DNA of 64,000 nucleotides, from positions 310,001 to 374,000 of the forward strand of contig NZ_AHCD03000020.1 in assembly GCF_000238295.3 (NCBI RefSeq). Reading direction: 5' to 3'. Of this stretch, positions 1 to 9,013 are shown piece after piece. Position numbers and translations under genes: made by a program. This DNA is from Pseudoalteromonas rubra. Lineage in GTDB: Bacteria > Pseudomonadota > Gammaproteobacteria > Enterobacterales > Alteromonadaceae. How positions within the stretch are numbered: position 1 is the stretch's first letter; every line of letters begins with the position of its first letter. The notes beneath the pieces are model-generated. The model was not told the DNA's origin and did no database searches. It saw only the letters and a list, made by a program, of their open reading frames with translations.

Positions 1-411
1 CCTGCGCTGACTGAGCACCTGGCGATGCTGGTGGATATGTTTTGTACTTTGTTTGAGTTAAAGCGCGCCGGGCTCAGGCTCACGATACTCAATAAAGCCA
101 TGTGTCCTAAGTTCCATGTCGATCACATACCTTGCCGGCTGGTGAGTACGCTGGGCGGTGTGGCCTCTCAGTGGTTGCCTCACGATACAGTCGATCGCAG
201 CAAACTTGGTGCCGGTAGCAAAGGTAAAAAGGACCATGAATCAGGAATCTACACGTGTGAATCGGACATTCAGCAACTCAATACTGGTGATGTTGCGCTA
301 TTGAAAGGCTCAGGCTGGCTTGGCAATGAAGAAGGAGCCCTGGTGCATCGTTCGCCAGCCCCCGGAGCGGGAGAAGCCCGCTTGTTGCTCACGCTGGATT
401 TTATTGACTGA
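1..411 (+). CDS. DUF1826 family protein, 5' end outside the window
   Basis: The reading frame is open from base 1, so the gene starts upstream and only about 136 C-terminal codons are visible. The segment AMCPKFHVDHIPCRLVSTL, with its conserved Cys and His residues, and the following WLP motif are typical of DUF1826. Biochemical function is unknown. The family is repeatedly found next to COG0523 GTPases in zinc-starvation regulons, and the next gene here is such a GTPase, 101 bases downstream on the same strand. I infer a role in zinc homeostasis. The promoter and any Zur site of this operon lie outside the window. Confidence 0.8.
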   Translation, partial: PALTEHLAMLVDMFCTLFELKRAGLRLTILNKAMCPKFHVDHIPCRLVSTLGGVASQWLPHDTVDRSKLGAGSKGKKDHESGIYTCESDIQQLNTGDVALLKGSGWLGNEEGALVHRSPAPGAGEARLLLTLDFID

Positions 412-512
412 GTGGTAAAGTCACAGTGTGTTAGTATTTGACTGCACTGGATTGTCGTCAGATGACTGTCAGGTCATGACTATTTATAAGTTGGCTGGAG
501 AGCAATGTAAGT

Positions 513-1415
513 ATGGAACCAATCCTTGTACTGGTTGGCTTTTTGGGCGCGGGTAAAACCACGCTGTTAAAACGTTTGCTACTTGAGGCTCAGCAAGCCG
601 ACTGGGACCCCTATGTGATCCTGAATGATTATGAGCATGCCGAGCTGGATGCCAGACAACTGGCCGAACAGCTCAGTGAAGGGGCGTTAAAGCCGCTCGA
701 TGGCAGCTGTATTTGTTGCAGCGGCATCACCGCGCTGCGCGACAGCATTAATCGTATTCCACAGCGCAAGCGAGGGATCACCTTGATTGAAGCGAATGGT
801 ACATCCGATGCCTGTCGTTTAATGGGGTTTCTTGGTGTGGGGCTGGACGAACGCTTTAAACCCCCGGTACAGATCGCGGTGGTCGATGCCAAAAACTGGC
901 AATGTCGTGGTGAGCACAATGCGCTGGAGGCCAATCAGGTGCAGGTCTCTTCGCTCATTGTGCTCACACATACCACCGGCTTATCCGACGCGCGTATACA
1001 AAGTGTTAAGGATGAACTTCACCAGGTGAACCCAAACGCGACAATTCAGGGGGGGAGTGAACTTGCACTTTGGCAGCTGCCGGAGCTGTCACCTGTGTCG
1101 GGTAATGTAGATGCATTTGAGCATCAAAAATCACACTGGGCGTCCTGCTCTGTGGCGTTACCTGCTTTACCTGATGAATCCTGCATTGAGGCTTTGTGTG
1201 CGCGTATACCCGAGACCATTTTGCGCGTGAAAGGTTGCACTCGAATTGGTACAAGTTCTGATTATACTTACTTTGAGCGATGTCCGGATGGCGCTGTGTC
1301 GATCCGGCCGTTCAAGGGCGAGCCGGTTACGGGGAGTAAATTACTGGTCGTTGGACCGGGTAGTGACCCAGGCAAATTGAATGAGCTTGTCATACAGGTT
1401 TTGGCCGCACATTGA
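513..1415 (+). CDS. COG0523/CobW family GTP-binding protein (zinc homeostasis)
   Basis: The N-terminus carries a Walker A loop, GFLGAGKTT (residues 9-17), and the family's metal-binding CxCC motif appears as CICC at about residues 66-69. COG0523 proteins are SIMIBI-class GTPases that deliver metal, often Zn, to client proteins. Family members are usually 300-400 residues, so 300 aa is normal. The C-terminal CobW_C domain is present but His-poor compared with ZinT/YeiR-like relatives. It follows the DUF1826 gene on the same strand, and a MerC-like gene converges just downstream. The zinc assignment comes from family and context; the client is unknown. Confidence 0.85.
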   Translation: MEPILVLVGFLGAGKTTLLKRLLLEAQQADWDPYVILNDYEHAELDARQLAEQLSEGALKPLDGSCICCSGITALRDSINRIPQRKRGITLIEANGTSDACRLMGFLGVGLDERFKPPVQIAVVDAKNWQCRGEHNALEANQVQVSSLIVLTHTTGLSDARIQSVKDELHQVNPNATIQGGSELALWQLPELSPVSGNVDAFEHQKSHWASCSVALPALPDESCIEALCARIPETILRVKGCTRIGTSSDYTYFERCPDGAVSIRPFKGEPVTGSKLLVVGPGSDPGKLNELVIQVLAAH

Positions 1416-1441
1416 TTGTAAAGGCGGCCATGCAGGGTGGA

Positions 1442-1831
1442 TTAGTGGCAACGCCCGGTCTGACACAGGTTAAAGTTTTTATAGTGGCTGATCACCAGCA
1501 ACACGCTACCTAAAATGGTCAGTAATTTTTCCCCTTCCTCTGCCATTAAGTCATGGGCAAAAAATGCGGCGAAGAACAACACGCCGATGCCTGCGGTGCC
1601 GTAGCCAAAAATACGCCACTGGTTGTGCTTTTTACACCCCAGAAATAATGCGCTGCTGCTGGTCACCAGCACACCAACGAGTAACCAGCGATGAAATGCC
1701 TCATCTGAAAAGAAGGTCGCACCGAACGCCGGCAGCAGGGCAACCAGCAGGGGCACAAACAAGCAATGAACGACGCACATCGCAGACAAGCCGATGGCGT
1801 ATTTGTCTAACCTTTCAGACAGGTTTCTCAT
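1442..1831 (-). CDS. MerC-domain inner-membrane protein
   Basis: A 129-residue protein with four predicted membrane segments. The first contains MCVVHC, the Cys-x-x-x-Cys-type pair characteristic of MerC, and the C-terminus ends in a second Cys/His cluster, CQTGRCH. MerC proteins move mercury in mer operons, but chromosomal MerC-like proteins without merA are common in marine gammaproteobacteria and often belong to zinc regulons. There is no mer operon here. A Zur-box-like palindrome sits about 75 bases upstream of the start and zinc genes lie next door, so zinc or another thiophilic metal is more likely than mercury. It converges with the CobW gene. Confidence 0.75.
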   Translation of the reverse strand: MRNLSERLDKYAIGLSAMCVVHCLFVPLLVALLPAFGATFFSDEAFHRWLLVGVLVTSSSALFLGCKKHNQWRIFGYGTAGIGVLFFAAFFAHDLMAEEGEKLLTILGSVLLVISHYKNFNLCQTGRCH

Positions 1832-1903
1832 GGATTCCTCACCTTGATGATTAACGTAAGCGCTTGCGCAGGCTGATCATACGAGCTGCTGAGCGCCTTG
1901 AAT

Positions 1904-1926
1904 AAACTGTTATACTATATCATTTG
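1904..1926. promoter_or_regulatory. Zur-box-like operator
   Basis: TGTTATACTATATCA (1908-1922) matches the core TGTTATANTATAACA of the gammaproteobacterial Zur box at all but one defined position, and is flanked by A-rich and T-rich arms as in known sites. It lies in the 155-base gap upstream of the MerC-like gene and downstream of the 123-aa membrane protein gene, so the MerC gene is its natural target. Match judged by eye. Confidence 0.55.
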
Positions 1927-1986
1927 TGGGACCTTGAATAGCTTGACGGTGATGAAAGCACCACGGGAGTTGGAGACTGTGGCCAG

Positions 1987-2358
1987 CTACATCGGGGCCA
2001 CTACAAGCAGCACACTCACCACAGCAAATAATATCCATGACCAGTGCCTTCCTTTTGATAAACCCAAAGCCAGTAAACTGTGTAGCGCAAATGTCAGCGC
2101 GGTGATGTGCAGTAGCGTAGCAAGAGTGAATCCAGGTGATGCCAGCGCAATCAAAAGTGCGGCAAACCCCAGCCAGGCAATGGAAGTCAGGTGCCAGGCA
2201 AAACGCAGTGTTCGGATGGTAAAATCGCTACTGCCAAACAGTTGGGGCAGATTATTCCGCTTAAACAGCCGAATCAGAATAAAGCGCTCACCGAGGTAAG
2301 AATGTGCCAGCGAAACTAAAACGAGCAATGTGGCAGCGAGGTAAAGCAGTAAAGCCAT
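1987..2358 (-). CDS. small four-helix integral membrane protein, function unknown
   Basis: A 123-residue, strongly hydrophobic protein with segments at about residues 1-20, 52-72, 76-96 and 104-122, consistent with four transmembrane helices. There is a short basic loop (RLFKRNNLPQ) between the first two. I do not recognise a named family with confidence. It is transcribed towards the Zur-box-like site and the MerC gene, and may share a transcript with it. No catalytic motif is visible. Start is the first ATG in an open stretch and looks reasonable. Confidence 0.6.
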   Translation of the reverse strand: MALLLYLAATLLVLVSLAHSYLGERFILIRLFKRNNLPQLFGSSDFTIRTLRFAWHLTSIAWLGFAALLIALASPGFTLATLLHITALTFALHSLLALGLSKGRHWSWILFAVVSVLLVVAPM

Positions 2359-2497
2359 AATAACATCCGGGTGTTGTCAGGTCGTGAAGTGAGATTTAGT
2401 TGTACCTTAATTGTTTTAATGTGACCAGAGGGCCGTAACCAGAAAAGTGTTTCATAGGCAGCGTGCTTCTGACTTCCTTGTCAGGCTGTAATTCGAG

Positions 2498-3997
2498 TTA
2501 ACTACAGCTAATGGAGTCACCACTGCTGTTATAGCAGGTCTCAGTTTGCTGAATTATATGTCGGCACATATAGGCGACGTTGTTTTCCATGCAGTTAAAG
2601 TAAGTGCCGTAAATGCCAGAATTCCCGACATTATAATCAACCCGCCATTCATAGTAAGAATATGGCAGAGTCGATTGGTCGCTCAGCCAGCGCGCAAAGA
2701 CGGCACCGGATACAATGTCGTATAACGGAGTCGGGCGGACACCCAGGCTACGCCAGCCATTGTTATAGCCAGAGTATTCACCTGACATTTCAACTACCGC
2801 GTTGGCCGCCTCGTAATACGGGTTATTGAAGTTACTTCTGTTATCCACCTTAGACAACAGACCCTGGTAGTCTTTGACCCAGGTAGTGCCTTCACAGCTA
2901 TTCAGAAATACCATGCCCTTGTCATCGCCTTTACCACAGGTGCCCTGAGGCGCAGCGTCGGCACTCCAGATGAAGTCGGCACTTTTTCCGCCATGAATTT
3001 TTGCTTCATAGCCACTCGAAGAAGTGATGATCACATCATTGTCTTTACCGCCTTCCTGGTTGGAGTTTTCGCCATTGGTAAAGAGGATATCGTCACCATT
3101 GTTACCCCAGGCTTTGTGCCAGCGCAGGCTGTTTGGATTACCATCACCATTTTCGAACAAGGCATCGTTGCCATTGCCGCCATGTAAGCGATCTTCGCGG
3201 CCGCCATTGCCGGTCAGGTAGTCATTGCCATCTTCGCCATACAGGGTGTCATGACCGTTGTCGCCGCTGAGTACATCATGACCCGCGCCGCCGTAGAGTT
3301 TATCGTTGCCATCGCGATTGCTGTTACAGTTGCTCTGCGCATAAATATAGCCATTGTTAGCATTAGCCAGACGACAGCCACCGCCCAGGTAGTCGTTGTC
3401 ATTGCCTCCGTAAAGTACATCGGTACCCTGACCACCCATCAGCAAGTCGCCGCCATCATCACCCCATAAGGTATCGTCGTTATAATCACCAAACAGCTTG
3501 TCATGGTGATTGCCGCCTTTGAGCTGATCATTCCCCCAGCCGCCGTGCAGTGTGTCGCTGCCATCTTCACCGAACAGCTGGTCATTACCACTGTTGCCCT
3601 TTAGGGTATCGTTGCCCCGGCCACCGTAGAGGCGATCGTTTTGATTACCCGAGATCAGGGTGTCGTTACCATATTGTCCGTACAGGGTTTGTGATACCGC
3701 AATGCTGCTGGCATTGAACGAATCGGCCCCATTGCCCAGGCGCGCTTCAAGCGCACTGATCTGGCTCATAAAGAAGGTCTCACAGCTACTGTTGCTACCC
3801 ACTTTCCGGGTCACGGTCAGGGTATCGCCGGATTTACTGAGGGTGAACTGTTCGCTGTGGCGTGAGCCCTTAACTTTCAGCGTTTCGCCGTCCAGGTAAG
3901 CCGAAGCGCCGCCCGCAAGCCCGCTACAGGTTGCCATTGCCTGCCCCGAAACGCCCAGCGCAACTGCCAGACAGAGCGCATGTAACTTGGTGTTCAT
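2498..3997 (-). CDS. secreted calcium-binding RTX-repeat protein
   Basis: The N-terminus is a clear Sec signal peptide (hydrophobic core then SGQAMA, cleavage near residue 22). Roughly residues 110-300 are RTX nonapeptide repeats of the form GGxGxDxLx (for example GGRGNDTLKG, GGWGNDQLKG), which bind calcium in a parallel beta-roll. The C-terminal 150 residues are non-repetitive and Cys-rich (CMENN, MCRHI, ETCYNS, and a final SISCS), suggesting disulfides. Unusually for an RTX protein it has a Sec signal, and there are no type I secretion genes nearby. Several antisense open frames over this gene are by-products of the repeats. The enzymatic role, if any, is not evident. Confidence 0.85.
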   Translation of the reverse strand: MNTKLHALCLAVALGVSGQAMATCSGLAGGASAYLDGETLKVKGSRHSEQFTLSKSGDTLTVTRKVGSNSSCETFFMSQISALEARLGNGADSFNASSIAVSQTLYGQYGNDTLISGNQNDRLYGGRGNDTLKGNSGNDQLFGEDGSDTLHGGWGNDQLKGGNHHDKLFGDYNDDTLWGDDGGDLLMGGQGTDVLYGGNDNDYLGGGCRLANANNGYIYAQSNCNSNRDGNDKLYGGAGHDVLSGDNGHDTLYGEDGNDYLTGNGGREDRLHGGNGNDALFENGDGNPNSLRWHKAWGNNGDDILFTNGENSNQEGGKDNDVIITSSSGYEAKIHGGKSADFIWSADAAPQGTCGKGDDKGMVFLNSCEGTTWVKDYQGLLSKVDNRSNFNNPYYEAANAVVEMSGEYSGYNNGWRSLGVRPTPLYDIVSGAVFARWLSDQSTLPYSYYEWRVDYNVGNSGIYGTYFNCMENNVAYMCRHIIQQTETCYNSSGDSISCS

Positions 3998-4202
3998 TCG
4001 CGTTCCTTAATTTCTTATTTTAGGTACTTTTATGCTGAGGGTAGCGGACAAATCTGCATGGAATATGGAGAGTTTTTAGATAGATGTGATACCAGGTAAG
4101 AGTTGGTGAGCATAGTTCAGTCCAATGGCTGCTGCGAATAGCATTGAGTTCTACAAGTTTGTTTGGTTCAATTGTCGGGAAATTACAATAGGGAGTGATG
4201 CT

Positions 4203-7200
4203 ATGTTGTCCGATCTTTTAGGGAATATACTTAAAACTTACACCAATACTGTTCAGCAGGATGGCCTTGAGAAAGCATGCAAGGACTTCGAGCAATTTGA
4301 CCCCAAACTACCCCGACGGATAGTGTCTTACGTGGTGTCGGGTGAATCTGACAGTGTATTAACCGACTTGCAGCAACTCACTGAGCAGCAACTTCAGGAA
4401 GTAACACTTCATCAGACACGGCTGATGATTTACTACCTTAAGGGTGGACAGAGCGGTAGTGGGTTTGAAAATAATGTCCGCGCCTACAATTACATTGATT
4501 TTTTGCGCAGTGCGTTGTTGTGTGACTTTGATGTTGCGCGTCGTCTTGGCAATGTGCTAGCCAGCTGCGGAAGGGAGCTTTCCATATCCACTGTGCAGAA
4601 CCCTAGTTTACCCGGCTGGATCCGCCAGTTACTGGATGTGCTGAATTTTGCTTACATTCACGATGCAAACTCCCAAACCGGTGTGGAGCCTGCGCCGTTC
4701 CAATCTGTAACCTGGTTATTCGAACTGGCCAAAGCAAATGGCATTGATAAAGAGAGCATCTGGATCTATTTGCTGGAGTTGAGGGCGAATGCAGGGTATT
4801 TCGCGATGCCAGCCATTGAGCGGTTTTTAATTCATGTTGATCATATCGGGTTTTGCCAGCTGCCTGCTGATCCGCATCAGCTGGAAAAGCTGTCAATCGC
4901 AGCAAGATGTGAGTTAATACGCTTTGTTGTTGAGCGAAAAGACAAATCAAATCTGATGTCACTGGCGATGCTGCTGCATTCAGACTCTTCCAAAGTGGTG
5001 CGTGACAAGGCAAAAGCACTGCTGCCGTTTTTAGATACCCGGAAGCTGGCGTTATACCTTGAGAGCAACTACAGACATTTAAATGCCACATTGCGAAAAC
5101 ACTGGGTAGAAATAGCTCCTGAGTGTTTAGAAAATGGCGAGAGTTTACTGAAAACCTGGCGTCAAACAGAGACCGCTAAAGCAGTGCTGGAGTCTATTGA
5201 AAAAGTTTTGTCAGACAAGGCTGCAACAAACGAGGTCGCTCAGGCTTTTGCAAATATCACTTTGCCCAGCTTTGTTGCGCTGCCAGACTCAACCCCTTTA
5301 CCTGAGCAGCTAAAACGAGATTGCTTCACTGCCCTGGAACTGCTGGCGGAGCACAAAAAAGAACGAGCCAGACAAGAGGTCGCTGATAATAAAGAGAATA
5401 ACACCGACTGGACTTATGCCCAGAAGGAGCTTCAAGAGTTACAGGCACTGACGAGCAAAGACATTGCCCAAGAGCTGGTGGCCATTGAATCTGGTGTGGC
5501 AAATGCTGACACTCATAAAGTAAGGCGTTTTGTTGCGGAAGCATTTTCAAAGGCACGGGTTCTGGAAAACAGTGATATAGAGCTTATGCATTTGATAAAC
5601 TATATCAATCTGTTCCCGGCTCGCTGTTATCAGGTTTTTGATCATTCGCTTTTTGAAGCGCTGGCCAGGACAAGCACCCCGCAACTGAATGATTATCGGC
5701 AGATTGTTGAGTACTACCAACGCAAAGGTTTCAGTACAGAGCGCATTAACGATCTGATCTTTAAACCATTTTGGGGAGACGAGGTAGATGAATTGCCCAC
5801 TGGTGTGGGCGACACGATTAAGATATGGCCGTTTTTAATTGAACAAAAAGCCATATTAGACCATCGTTTGTTCAACCCGAAAGACCACGACCAGTTCTAT
5901 CGGATACGTTATTTTGAAAGAGCTATCTGGTTGTTAAAGTATTTACCTAAATTGCCAACGCGCTACTCAAATTTTCTGTATGAGCTGGCTCTGGGGGATG
6001 CCAAAATATCGCGCTCTGCCGCACAGCAGGTGTTGGATCACTTTGAGATAGATATCGGGCGGGTAACACAGGCCTTGTGTTCGGGCAAGCAAGAGCTGCG
6101 TATTCAGGCTGCACGATGGTTGGCAAAATTGAATGCCCGGGAAGCCATTCCTGCACTGGAGCAAATGGTAGACAAAGAAAAGCGGGAATCTGCAAAAGCG
6201 GAAGGACTCGCGGCGCTTTCTGAGTTAGGGCAGGACATTTCTGCTTATTTGTCGCCAGACAAATTGCTCAAAGAAGCACAGCTGGGATTAAAAAAGGCCA
6301 TACCTAAGTCCATGGCATGGTTCCCTTTTGAACAGCTCCCGGCGTTGTCTTTTTCTGATGGTAGCAAGGTGGATGCAAAGATCATTCGCTGGTGGATTGT
6401 GCTTGCTGTCAAGCTCAAAGAGCCCGGTGCCAATCCGTTGTTATTACACTATCTGCGTTTGCTCGACAGGACGAGTCAGCATCAGTTGGGCAGGTATGTT
6501 TTTTCCGCGTTTGTTGGTCAGGATACAGCGTGCCCTTCTGATAGTGAAGCGCATGAATACGCGCAAGAAAATAAAGCACAAAGGTATGCGAATTGGCAAC
6601 GCTATGCCAATACAGACTGGGGAGCGGATTATGCGAACAAAACTGTTGAAGATGCTTATAAATGGTTGTTTAAATCTCACAAAGAGACTTTGCTGGGGTC
6701 GGCCATTAAAGATAAAGGCATGCTTTGCCTGATCAGCGGCATGATAGGTGCTGAAGCCGTTGAATTGGTATCTCGCTATATGAAGCAGCATTATACGCGA
6801 CGTCACCAGATTGAAGCCATGCTGACCAGCCTGGCTAACAGTGATGATATGGCCGCGATACAATTACTTCTGAGTACGGCTCGTCGTTACCGCACCCATT
6901 CAGTGCAGGAAACCGCAAGAACTTTGATTGAGCGGATCGCCGAGCGAAATGGCTGGAGCCAGGATGAATTGGCAGACCGCACCATCCCCAGTGCGGGCTT
7001 TAGTGTTGCTGGTGAAATGGAGACTTTTGAGTTAGGTAATAGAGAGTTAAAGCTGGCGCTTACGTCTGATCTCAAAATATCGATTCTCAATGAACAGGGG
7101 AAGGCACTTAAATCTTTGCCACAGGCTCGCCAGGACGACGACACTGAGTTGTATAACCAGGCTAAGAAGCAATTCAACGCCAATAAAAAAGAGCTGAAAC

Positions 7201-7949
7201 AAGTCATTGCATTACAAACGCAACGATTGTTTGAAGCCATGTGCTGTGGCCGCGAATGGACGTTTGCAGATTGGCAGGAATACTTATGGCAGCATCCGGT
7301 CATGTATCACTTGGTGCAAAGGCTCGTTTGGCAGTTTGAGATCGGCAACCAGTGGGTGGCTGCACGTCCCAGTGATGATGGCGAGTTACTGGACCTGGAC
7401 GATGAAGAGCTGGAAACCGACGAGATCACTCAGGTGCGTTTGGCATCCGGTCATGAATTCACTGCTGAACAGCTCAAGCTGTGGCTAGCGCATATGAAGG
7501 ATTACAAAGTAAAACCTTTATTTGAGCAACTAGCCGCAGCACAATTTAATTTGGCAAGCATCGAACCAAAGCAAACTCAGTTGACCCATTTCAGAGGGTT
7601 TTTAAGTGACACATTCACGCTACGTGGCCTGTTAACCAAAAGAGGCTATCAGCGCAGTGCAGCCGAAGATGGGGGCACCTTCTTCTTTTACTTCAAAGAA
7701 TTTCAGTCACTGGGCTACCGCTTGATATTTGAGTTTTCTGGCAGCCAGCTGCCGGAAGAAAACATGGCTGCGGCTATTTACAGTGTGGGGGTTGTGCCCT
7801 TGTCTAAATCAAATTACTGGCGGGAGCAGGACTTTGTGCCTTTGAATGAGCTCAACAAAAGTCTGCTCAATGCTATGGCATTGGATTACGAAAGGGTCGC
7901 TGCCAAGTGTTCTGAAGATGCAAACTGGAAGAGTAAACTGCCATGGTGA
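4203..7949 (+). CDS. DUF4132 / YehI (MolR)-like large protein
   Basis: A 1,248-residue protein. The first two thirds are Leu/Ala-rich helical repeats resembling HEAT/ARM arrays (for example the segment RIQAARWLAKLNAREAIPAL). The C-terminal third carries the DUF4132 signature, including the WxxYLWxHPxMYHLVxRLVW stretch (about residues 1025-1045). The family includes E. coli YehI/MolR, whose molecular role is unclear. I chose ATG 4203 because GGGAG lies about 10 bases upstream; an in-frame ATG at 4125 has no good ribosome site. The stop overlaps the next gene's start. First gene of the yehI-L-M-P-Q-like operon; probably a scaffold or effector used with the MoxR/VWA pair (inference). Confidence 0.8.
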   Translation: MLSDLLGNILKTYTNTVQQDGLEKACKDFEQFDPKLPRRIVSYVVSGESDSVLTDLQQLTEQQLQEVTLHQTRLMIYYLKGGQSGSGFENNVRAYNYIDFLRSALLCDFDVARRLGNVLASCGRELSISTVQNPSLPGWIRQLLDVLNFAYIHDANSQTGVEPAPFQSVTWLFELAKANGIDKESIWIYLLELRANAGYFAMPAIERFLIHVDHIGFCQLPADPHQLEKLSIAARCELIRFVVERKDKSNLMSLAMLLHSDSSKVVRDKAKALLPFLDTRKLALYLESNYRHLNATLRKHWVEIAPECLENGESLLKTWRQTETAKAVLESIEKVLSDKAATNEVAQAFANITLPSFVALPDSTPLPEQLKRDCFTALELLAEHKKERARQEVADNKENNTDWTYAQKELQELQALTSKDIAQELVAIESGVANADTHKVRRFVAEAFSKARVLENSDIELMHLINYINLFPARCYQVFDHSLFEALARTSTPQLNDYRQIVEYYQRKGFSTERINDLIFKPFWGDEVDELPTGVGDTIKIWPFLIEQKAILDHRLFNPKDHDQFYRIRYFERAIWLLKYLPKLPTRYSNFLYELALGDAKISRSAAQQVLDHFEIDIGRVTQALCSGKQELRIQAARWLAKLNAREAIPALEQMVDKEKRESAKAEGLAALSELGQDISAYLSPDKLLKEAQLGLKKAIPKSMAWFPFEQLPALSFSDGSKVDAKIIRWWIVLAVKLKEPGANPLLLHYLRLLDRTSQHQLGRYVFSAFVGQDTACPSDSEAHEYAQENKAQRYANWQRYANTDWGADYANKTVEDAYKWLFKSHKETLLGSAIKDKGMLCLISGMIGAEAVELVSRYMKQHYTRRHQIEAMLTSLANSDDMAAIQLLLSTARRYRTHSVQETARTLIERIAERNGWSQDELADRTIPSAGFSVAGEMETFELGNRELKLALTSDLKISILNEQGKALKSLPQARQDDDTELYNQAKKQFNANKKELKQVIALQTQRLFEAMCCGREWTFADWQEYLWQHPVMYHLVQRLVWQFEIGNQWVAARPSDDGELLDLDDEELETDEITQVRLASGHEFTAEQLKLWLAHMKDYKVKPLFEQLAAAQFNLASIEPKQTQLTHFRGFLSDTFTLRGLLTKRGYQRSAAEDGGTFFFYFKEFQSLGYRLIFEFSGSQLPEENMAAAIYSVGVVPLSKSNYWREQDFVPLNELNKSLLNAMALDYERVAAKCSEDANWKSKLPW

Positions 7950-9013
7950 AGCCATTACGCCAGCGAGCGGAGCAAAAATTTGCCAATGAACTGGCTTTGC
8001 TTAAAGAGCAAGATTCTGCACCTAAGCCACAAGGGTGGCAGCTCTCTCCCCGGGCTGTGAAGGCTTTTATACTCGGCGAGCCTGAGCTGGGGGTAGACAA
8101 AAAGTACTATGGCGAAGTCGCATTAGTAGAGCGTGCCATAGTCAGTTTAATGAGCAACCAGGGCCTGATGCTGGTCGGCCCGCCGGGTACCGCAAAGTCA
8201 ATGCTGTCGGAGTTACTGGCGTGCGCTATCAGTGGGACCAGTGAGCTATTGGTTCAGGGCACTGCCGGGACAAGTGAAGAACAACTGAAATACACCTGGA
8301 ATTTTGCACAACTATTGTCGAACGGGCCCAGTTTAGAAGCGCTGGTAAAAAGCCCGATTTACCATGCGATGGAGCAAGGCAAGATAGCCAGAATTGAGGA
8401 GCTGACCCGGTGTCCTCAGGAAATTCAGGATGCACTGATTTCAATTTTGTCTGAGAAACAACTCACAGTGCCTGAATTGGGGGTCAGTATTCAGGCTCAG
8501 CCAGGGTTTAACCTGATTGGCACCGCAAACCTGGCGGATAAGGGCGTGAATGAAATGTCCAGCGCACTCAAACGTCGGTTTAACTTTGAAACCGTACCGG
8601 TGCTTCAGGATCCCCTTCAGGAACGACGCCTGATCCAGTCACAGGTAAGTGCACAGTTAGAGCAACAGTCAGTGTCAGTTGCCATTGCCGATGAGCTGGT
8701 GGCTTTGCTTGTACAGGTATTCAATGATCTGAGGCGCAAGGGGCAGAGCAATCTGCAAAGTCTGGAAGCGGTTTTGTCGACCGCAGAGGCGGTCAATATT
8801 GTGCATGCATGCGCTTTACAAAGCCACTTTTTACAACAGCCGCTCAGCGGGGCGCATATCGCCCAGCAAATGCATGGCAGTGTAATCAAAGACAATGTGG
8901 AAGATATGGTTAAATTAGCCAGTTATCTCGACATTATCGTGCGCGAGAGAGCCCGTGAACAGGCCCATTGGCGGGACTTTTTTGAAGCAGGAAAAGTGCT
9001 GTGGATGAGCTGA
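7943..9013 (+). CDS. MoxR-family AAA+ ATPase, YehL-like
   Basis: Walker A is GPPGTAKS at about residues 77-84. It is followed by a region resembling the MoxR Walker B/sensor part (RIEELTRCPQEIQDALISIL) and a sensor 1-like segment with GTANLAD. MoxR ATPases work with VWA-domain partners as chaperone-like remodelling machines; RavA-ViaA is the studied example. At 356 aa it is close in size to E. coli YehL. The start overlaps the stop of the DUF4132 gene by seven bases and its end overlaps the DUF5682 gene, indicating translational coupling. The VWA partner is two genes downstream. Substrate unknown. Confidence 0.85.
   Translation: MVKPLRQRAEQKFANELALLKEQDSAPKPQGWQLSPRAVKAFILGEPELGVDKKYYGEVALVERAIVSLMSNQGLMLVGPPGTAKSMLSELLACAISGTSELLVQGTAGTSEEQLKYTWNFAQLLSNGPSLEALVKSPIYHAMEQGKIARIEELTRCPQEIQDALISILSEKQLTVPELGVSIQAQPGFNLIGTANLADKGVNEMSSALKRRFNFETVPVLQDPLQERRLIQSQVSAQLEQQSVSVAIADELVALLVQVFNDLRRKGQSNLQSLEAVLSTAEAVNIVHACALQSHFLQQPLSGAHIAQQMHGSVIKDNVEDMVKLASYLDIIVRERAREQAHWRDFFEAGKVLWMS

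Noticed and set aside
1442..1831. Mercury resistance operon
   Set aside because: Only a MerC-like protein is present; there is no merR, merT, merP or merA, and the context is zinc homeostasis.
1898..2299. Plus-strand 133-codon frame
   Set aside because: Antisense to the 123-aa membrane protein gene, with no family resemblance or ribosome site.
2993..3469. Plus-strand and alternative minus-strand frames over the RTX gene
   Set aside because: Produced by the periodic Gly/Asp codons of the RTX repeats read in other frames.
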